Part shown: piece by piece, positions 61,129 through 64,000 of the stretch | Layout: every line of letters begins with the position of its first letter | Numbering within the stretch: the first letter of the stretch is position 1 | Source of the DNA: Paenibacillus sp. Root52 | GTDB taxonomy: Bacteria > Bacillota > Bacilli > Paenibacillales > Paenibacillaceae | Reading direction: 5' to 3' | Assembly (NCBI RefSeq): GCF_001426865.1 | Contig: NZ_LMFO01000001.1 | Span: 620,001 to 684,000 of the forward strand | DNA: 64,000 nt | Translations under genes and position numbers: made by a program | The notes under the pieces: model-generated | What the model was told of the DNA's origin: nothing | What the model saw: only the letters and a program-made list of their open reading frames with translations | Databases searched by the model: none

Positions 61129-62553
61129 ATGACACCTACGATATTTATTATTATCTTAATAGCAGCAGTCATCATGTTAACATTCGGGACGCTGAAGCTA
61201 AAGATCCATCCTGTTATTGCTCTCTTTTTAACTTCAATCTTTTTAGGTTTATGTTTCGGAAATTCGCTTCTTGAAACATTAGCAAAGATTAATGAATTTT
61301 TTGGTTCGACTTTATCCGGGGTTGCAATTACTATAATTTTTGGAGCAGTGATTGCAATCGGAATTCAAGATACAGGTGCATCAACAAGTATTGCAAATTT
61401 CTTTATTAAATTATTTAAAGGTAAGCGTCTTGAGCTTGCTCCATCTTTAACAAGCTTCATGGTTGCCTTATCGGTTTTTGGTGATATTGCAATGGTGTTA
61501 ACTGCTCCAATCTCATCCATTTTAGCAAAAAGAAAAAAAATTAATATGGCAAAAATCGCTCCTTATGTAAATCTTGGATTAACTCTTCCACACGGACTTT
61601 TGCCTCCGCATCCTGGTATTCTAGCAGTTGCTCTTCTATTAGGTGCTGATTTAGGTAAAGTAATTCTTTGGGGTACAATTATTTGTGTTGCCTCATTTGT
61701 AATTACCTATATGCTTACAATTAAAAAGATGAGCAAAGTAGAATTTATTGAACCATTACCTGAATTCTCTAAAGAAATTGAAACTGTACAAGAAAACGCA
61801 ACGATAAAAGAACTATATATCAAAGAGGATAATACGCCATCTACTTGGACGTCATTTATGCCGTTAATTGTTCCAGTTGTTCTTATTTCCGCTGGTTCAT
61901 TCGGTAAGATGATATTTGAAGAAGGATCGTATGCTTATGCAGTATTGTCCACAGTTGGAGATAAAGTATTTGCTTTGTTTGTCGGTGTCATTCTAATGAT
62001 GTTCCTGATTCTAGGAAGAAAACCAAAAGTAATTAAAGTAGCAAAGAAAAATGAACCTATTAGTGAGAATTCTTCAATTTTGGAAATCTCAACGAATAAC
62101 TGGTTAACCAGAGCTCTCAAAATTGCTATTATGCCGCTGATCGTTACCGGTATGGGTGGTGCAATGGGGGGCATGTTAAGAGAAAATCCTGTTATTGATG
62201 AATTAGGAATGATGGTTGCTGGGACTGACTTTCCAAAATTGTTAATTCCATTTATTCTCTCTGCAATATTAATGGCAGTTTGTGGATCAATGACGATTGC
62301 ATCTATGACAGCAGCTGCCTTGGTTGCACCAATGCTGGGTATACTTGGGATTTCTCCGGTAGCGGCTACTCTGGCCGTAGGGGCTGGGTCAATGGTATTC
62401 TGGCACGTAAACAACAGTGGTTTCTGGATTATGACTTCACTTTATAATTTCAACACGAAACAAGGTTTGAAGTATTTTACTACTATTAACGGATTAGGTG
62501 GTATAGTAGCCTTTGCAATACTTTGTATATTATCAATTCTTGGTTGGGCATAG
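61129..62553 (+). CDS. GntP-family gluconate/sugar-acid permease
   Basis: This 474-residue membrane protein has about 12 helices and GntP-family features: KIHPVIALFLTSIFLG in the first loop-helix, VIAIGIQDTGAS, LGLTLPHGLLPPHPGILAVA (the conserved proline-histidine loop) and VGAGSMVFWHVNNSGFWI near the end. The family imports gluconate and related sugar acids with protons. AGAAGGGAG precedes ATG 61129. By eye the gene is more AT-rich than the glycosidase operon upstream, which may indicate separate acquisition. It is cotranscribed with the oxidoreductase. Confidence 0.92.
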   Translation: MTPTIFIIILIAAVIMLTFGTLKLKIHPVIALFLTSIFLGLCFGNSLLETLAKINEFFGSTLSGVAITIIFGAVIAIGIQDTGASTSIANFFIKLFKGKRLELAPSLTSFMVALSVFGDIAMVLTAPISSILAKRKKINMAKIAPYVNLGLTLPHGLLPPHPGILAVALLLGADLGKVILWGTIICVASFVITYMLTIKKMSKVEFIEPLPEFSKEIETVQENATIKELYIKEDNTPSTWTSFMPLIVPVVLISAGSFGKMIFEEGSYAYAVLSTVGDKVFALFVGVILMMFLILGRKPKVIKVAKKNEPISENSSILEISTNNWLTRALKIAIMPLIVTGMGGAMGGMLRENPVIDELGMMVAGTDFPKLLIPFILSAILMAVCGSMTIASMTAAALVAPMLGILGISPVAATLAVGAGSMVFWHVNNSGFWIMTSLYNFNTKQGLKYFTTINGLGGIVAFAILCILSILGWA

Positions 62554-62608
62554 GGTAGACATATCTGCGATCCCAAACTATTGAGCAATTGTATCCAAAA
62601 GTAAATTT

Positions 62609-62650
62609 GGCCGTTTTCCGATTCAAGGGAAACGGTCACTTCTTTTTTGT
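62609..62650 (+). terminator. Terminator after the GntP gene
   Basis: GGCCGTTTTCC (62609-62619) pairs with GGGAAACGGTC (62627-62637) with G-T pairs, followed by ACTTC and six T. It resembles the hairpin at 59606 in its CGTTTCC core. Confidence 0.7.
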
Positions 62651-62690
62651 GGACCGTGCCGCCTATCTGTGAATCGCATCCTTTTTGCGT

Positions 62691-63887
62691 TTATTGAATG
62701 TAATCTCGTATTCCATAAATCTCTCGATACTGCTTAGGGGTTAGCTGGGTAATTGATTTAAAGTTTTTACCGAAATGACTCTGAGAGCAAAATCCGAGAT
62801 TAGTCGCAATCTCACTATAGGTGTATTTTGAATACATTAATAGATTTCGTGCTAATTTAATCTTTTCTTGCATAATAAAATCGCGAATAGTGATGCCTTC
62901 TTTTTTATAAAACAATTCTGTTAAATAATTTGGATTCATGTCTAATTCCTGTGCAATATCTTTAATATAAATCTTATCGTGAAGATGCTTGAAAATATAA
63001 TTTTTACACAGTTCAATACGTGGGTGACTGCTCCTAGGATGATGAGTACGAGACTTATGTCTTTTTACTTCATAAACCATACGTGTATATTCCAGTTCTG
63101 CATCTCGAAACAAACGCTGTACGGATTGGGGCTCGGAGAGCTCCTCCATTTTATAGATATAGCTATCGGCTAGAGAATAGGCCATCTCGTGGGACACTCC
63201 ACCTTCAATGGCTGCCCTGCATGCGAGAGTCATACCGGCAATGCTCACATTTTTTAATGATCGCAGATGGTCTTCAGCCAATAACCCAAAATACCCGTCA
63301 ATTTGTTCGTTCCAACTCTTCTTTAATTGATCTATGTCTCCATTACGAATACAACTCATTTCGCGAATTTCTTGAGCGTAGGGAAAATGCATTCTCCCTA
63401 CTTCTTGGTTATGGAAAATAACATCAGTGAAATGTCTTTTGACATCCTCCTCAGCCTGGACACTTATATTGCTACTTCGTAGCACTTCTTCTGTTATAGG
63501 TTCAGCTGAATACAAATTGTTAAGTAATAACAGATGCTGAATCAGGTGGTGCAAGTGACATAACGGGACGAGGTCTGATTTTATACCAAGATCAGGTGCA
63601 GAGTGCTTCAGGGCTATAGGATCCTGCATGCGAACAGGCCCAACTAGAAATACATGGTCAGGGGTGGTAACAATGGAATAGAGTAGCTGATTAAAGGTGG
63701 CGATTATAGGGATGTTGTTCGTTGCTATAGATAACATGAAGTCTTTTAGTTTTACAGCGTATGAAGCATCCGAGGATATTGTCGGATAATGGATGAGGGT
63801 ATAGACTAGCTCGCCGTGCGGTGTATATTGATACACATCTGCTTTCAATTGTGTTGAGACGTGTTGGATAAGGTAATCTGTATTCAA
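62691..63887 (-). CDS. AraC-family regulator (likely regulator of the GntP operon)
   Basis: This 398-residue protein has a long N-terminal region of about 290 residues without a recognised sensor domain, which contains HVFLVGPVRMQDP and resembles YSIRK-type or PocR-like AraC regulators of low-GC bacteria. The AraC DNA-binding domain (about 295-392) has IKDIAQELDMNPNYLTELF and YSEIATNLGFCSQSHFGKNF, ending LTPKQYREIYG. The start is TTG 63887, nine bases after GGAGGT. It converges with the GntP operon. Direct-repeat sites at 59735 and 63964 are the probable targets. Confidence 0.88.
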   Translation of the reverse strand: MNTDYLIQHVSTQLKADVYQYTPHGELVYTLIHYPTISSDASYAVKLKDFMLSIATNNIPIIATFNQLLYSIVTTPDHVFLVGPVRMQDPIALKHSAPDLGIKSDLVPLCHLHHLIQHLLLLNNLYSAEPITEEVLRSSNISVQAEEDVKRHFTDVIFHNQEVGRMHFPYAQEIREMSCIRNGDIDQLKKSWNEQIDGYFGLLAEDHLRSLKNVSIAGMTLACRAAIEGGVSHEMAYSLADSYIYKMEELSEPQSVQRLFRDAELEYTRMVYEVKRHKSRTHHPRSSHPRIELCKNYIFKHLHDKIYIKDIAQELDMNPNYLTELFYKKEGITIRDFIMQEKIKLARNLLMYSKYTYSEIATNLGFCSQSHFGKNFKSITQLTPKQYREIYGIRDYIQ

Positions 63888-63963
63888 TCGTTAAACCTCC
63901 TTTTTTATTATGGGCATTGTATCAAATAAATGAGATGTTATCCAACATACTAATATAGCTTTA

Positions 63964-63995
63964 GTGATACAAATAAGAGATTTGTGATATAAGTA
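63964..63995 (+). promoter_or_regulatory. Second copy of the paired 12-bp direct repeat
   Basis: GTGATACAAATA (63964-63975) and GTGATATAAGTA (63984-63995) have the same spacing and orientation as the pair at 59735. The site lies 77 bases upstream of the AraC gene's start and points rightward, so it probably serves a divergent gene beyond the window. Confidence 0.65.
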
Positions 63996-64000
63996 TATTT

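Overview
The window looks like chromosome of a Paenibacillus or close relative. The signs are a very large surface protein ending in three SLH domains, many AraC-type regulators beside sugar ABC transporters, YesM/YesN and LplABC-type systems, strong AGGAGG ribosome binding sites, frequent TTG/GTG starts and moderate GC. I saw no rRNA, tRNA, CRISPR array or intact insertion sequence.

Region by region: (1) 0-0.8 kb, an orphan Imm26-type immunity gene behind a frameshifted small ORF. (2) 1-6.4 kb, GH35 beta-galactosidase, AraC regulator and GH127 beta-L-arabinofuranosidase, all without signal peptides. (3) 6.5-15.5 kb, an AraC regulator, the broken C-terminus of a sugar ABC permease, and a 2442-residue secreted SLH-anchored protein with a DUF5695-like N-terminus. 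(4) 15.6-24.3 kb, a patchy accessory zone: glutathione peroxidase, a deleted alpha/beta hydrolase, a small ATPase, a secreted protein, a lipoprotein, a YpeB-like protein, DUF2750 and pentapeptide-like proteins, several gene fragments, and at least six copies of a dispersed repeat that carries its own terminator hairpin. (5) 24.4-35 kb, an FAD oxidoreductase divergent from an AraC regulator, a two-component pair, a CUT1 sugar importer and a seven-repeat RCC1-like protein. (6) 35.2-45.5 kb, a BCCT transporter, a MaoC-like protein, a ZTP riboswitch in front of a DJ-1/PfpI and acetyltransferase pair, a Tet(M)-like GTPase, a B-lectin, GlsB, an OmpR-type two-component system and a lipoprotein. (7) 45.8-59.2 kb, a likely uronic-acid glycan locus: a multidomain secreted lyase-like protein, a membrane AraC regulator, an LplB/LplC-type importer with its binding protein, GH28-like and GH88 enzymes. 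(8) 59.4-64 kb, a Gfo/Idh/MocA oxidoreductase and GntP permease operon with two kinds of operator upstream, and an AraC regulator.

How it fits together: most of the window is carbohydrate capture. The secreted lyase-like protein in (7) would make unsaturated oligosaccharides, the ABC importer would take them up, and the cytosolic GH28 and GH88 would finish them. The GH35/GH127 pair suits cytosolic trimming of arabinogalactan-type fragments. In (8), paired 12-bp direct repeats with identical 20-bp spacing lie in front of the oxidoreductase operon and again at the right edge beside the AraC gene, which suggests one regulator serving both promoters. A perfect gnt-type palindrome lies upstream of the same operon. 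The clearest non-coding find is the ZTP riboswitch at 37.65-37.75 kb, which controls genes that are not obvious purine or folate genes.
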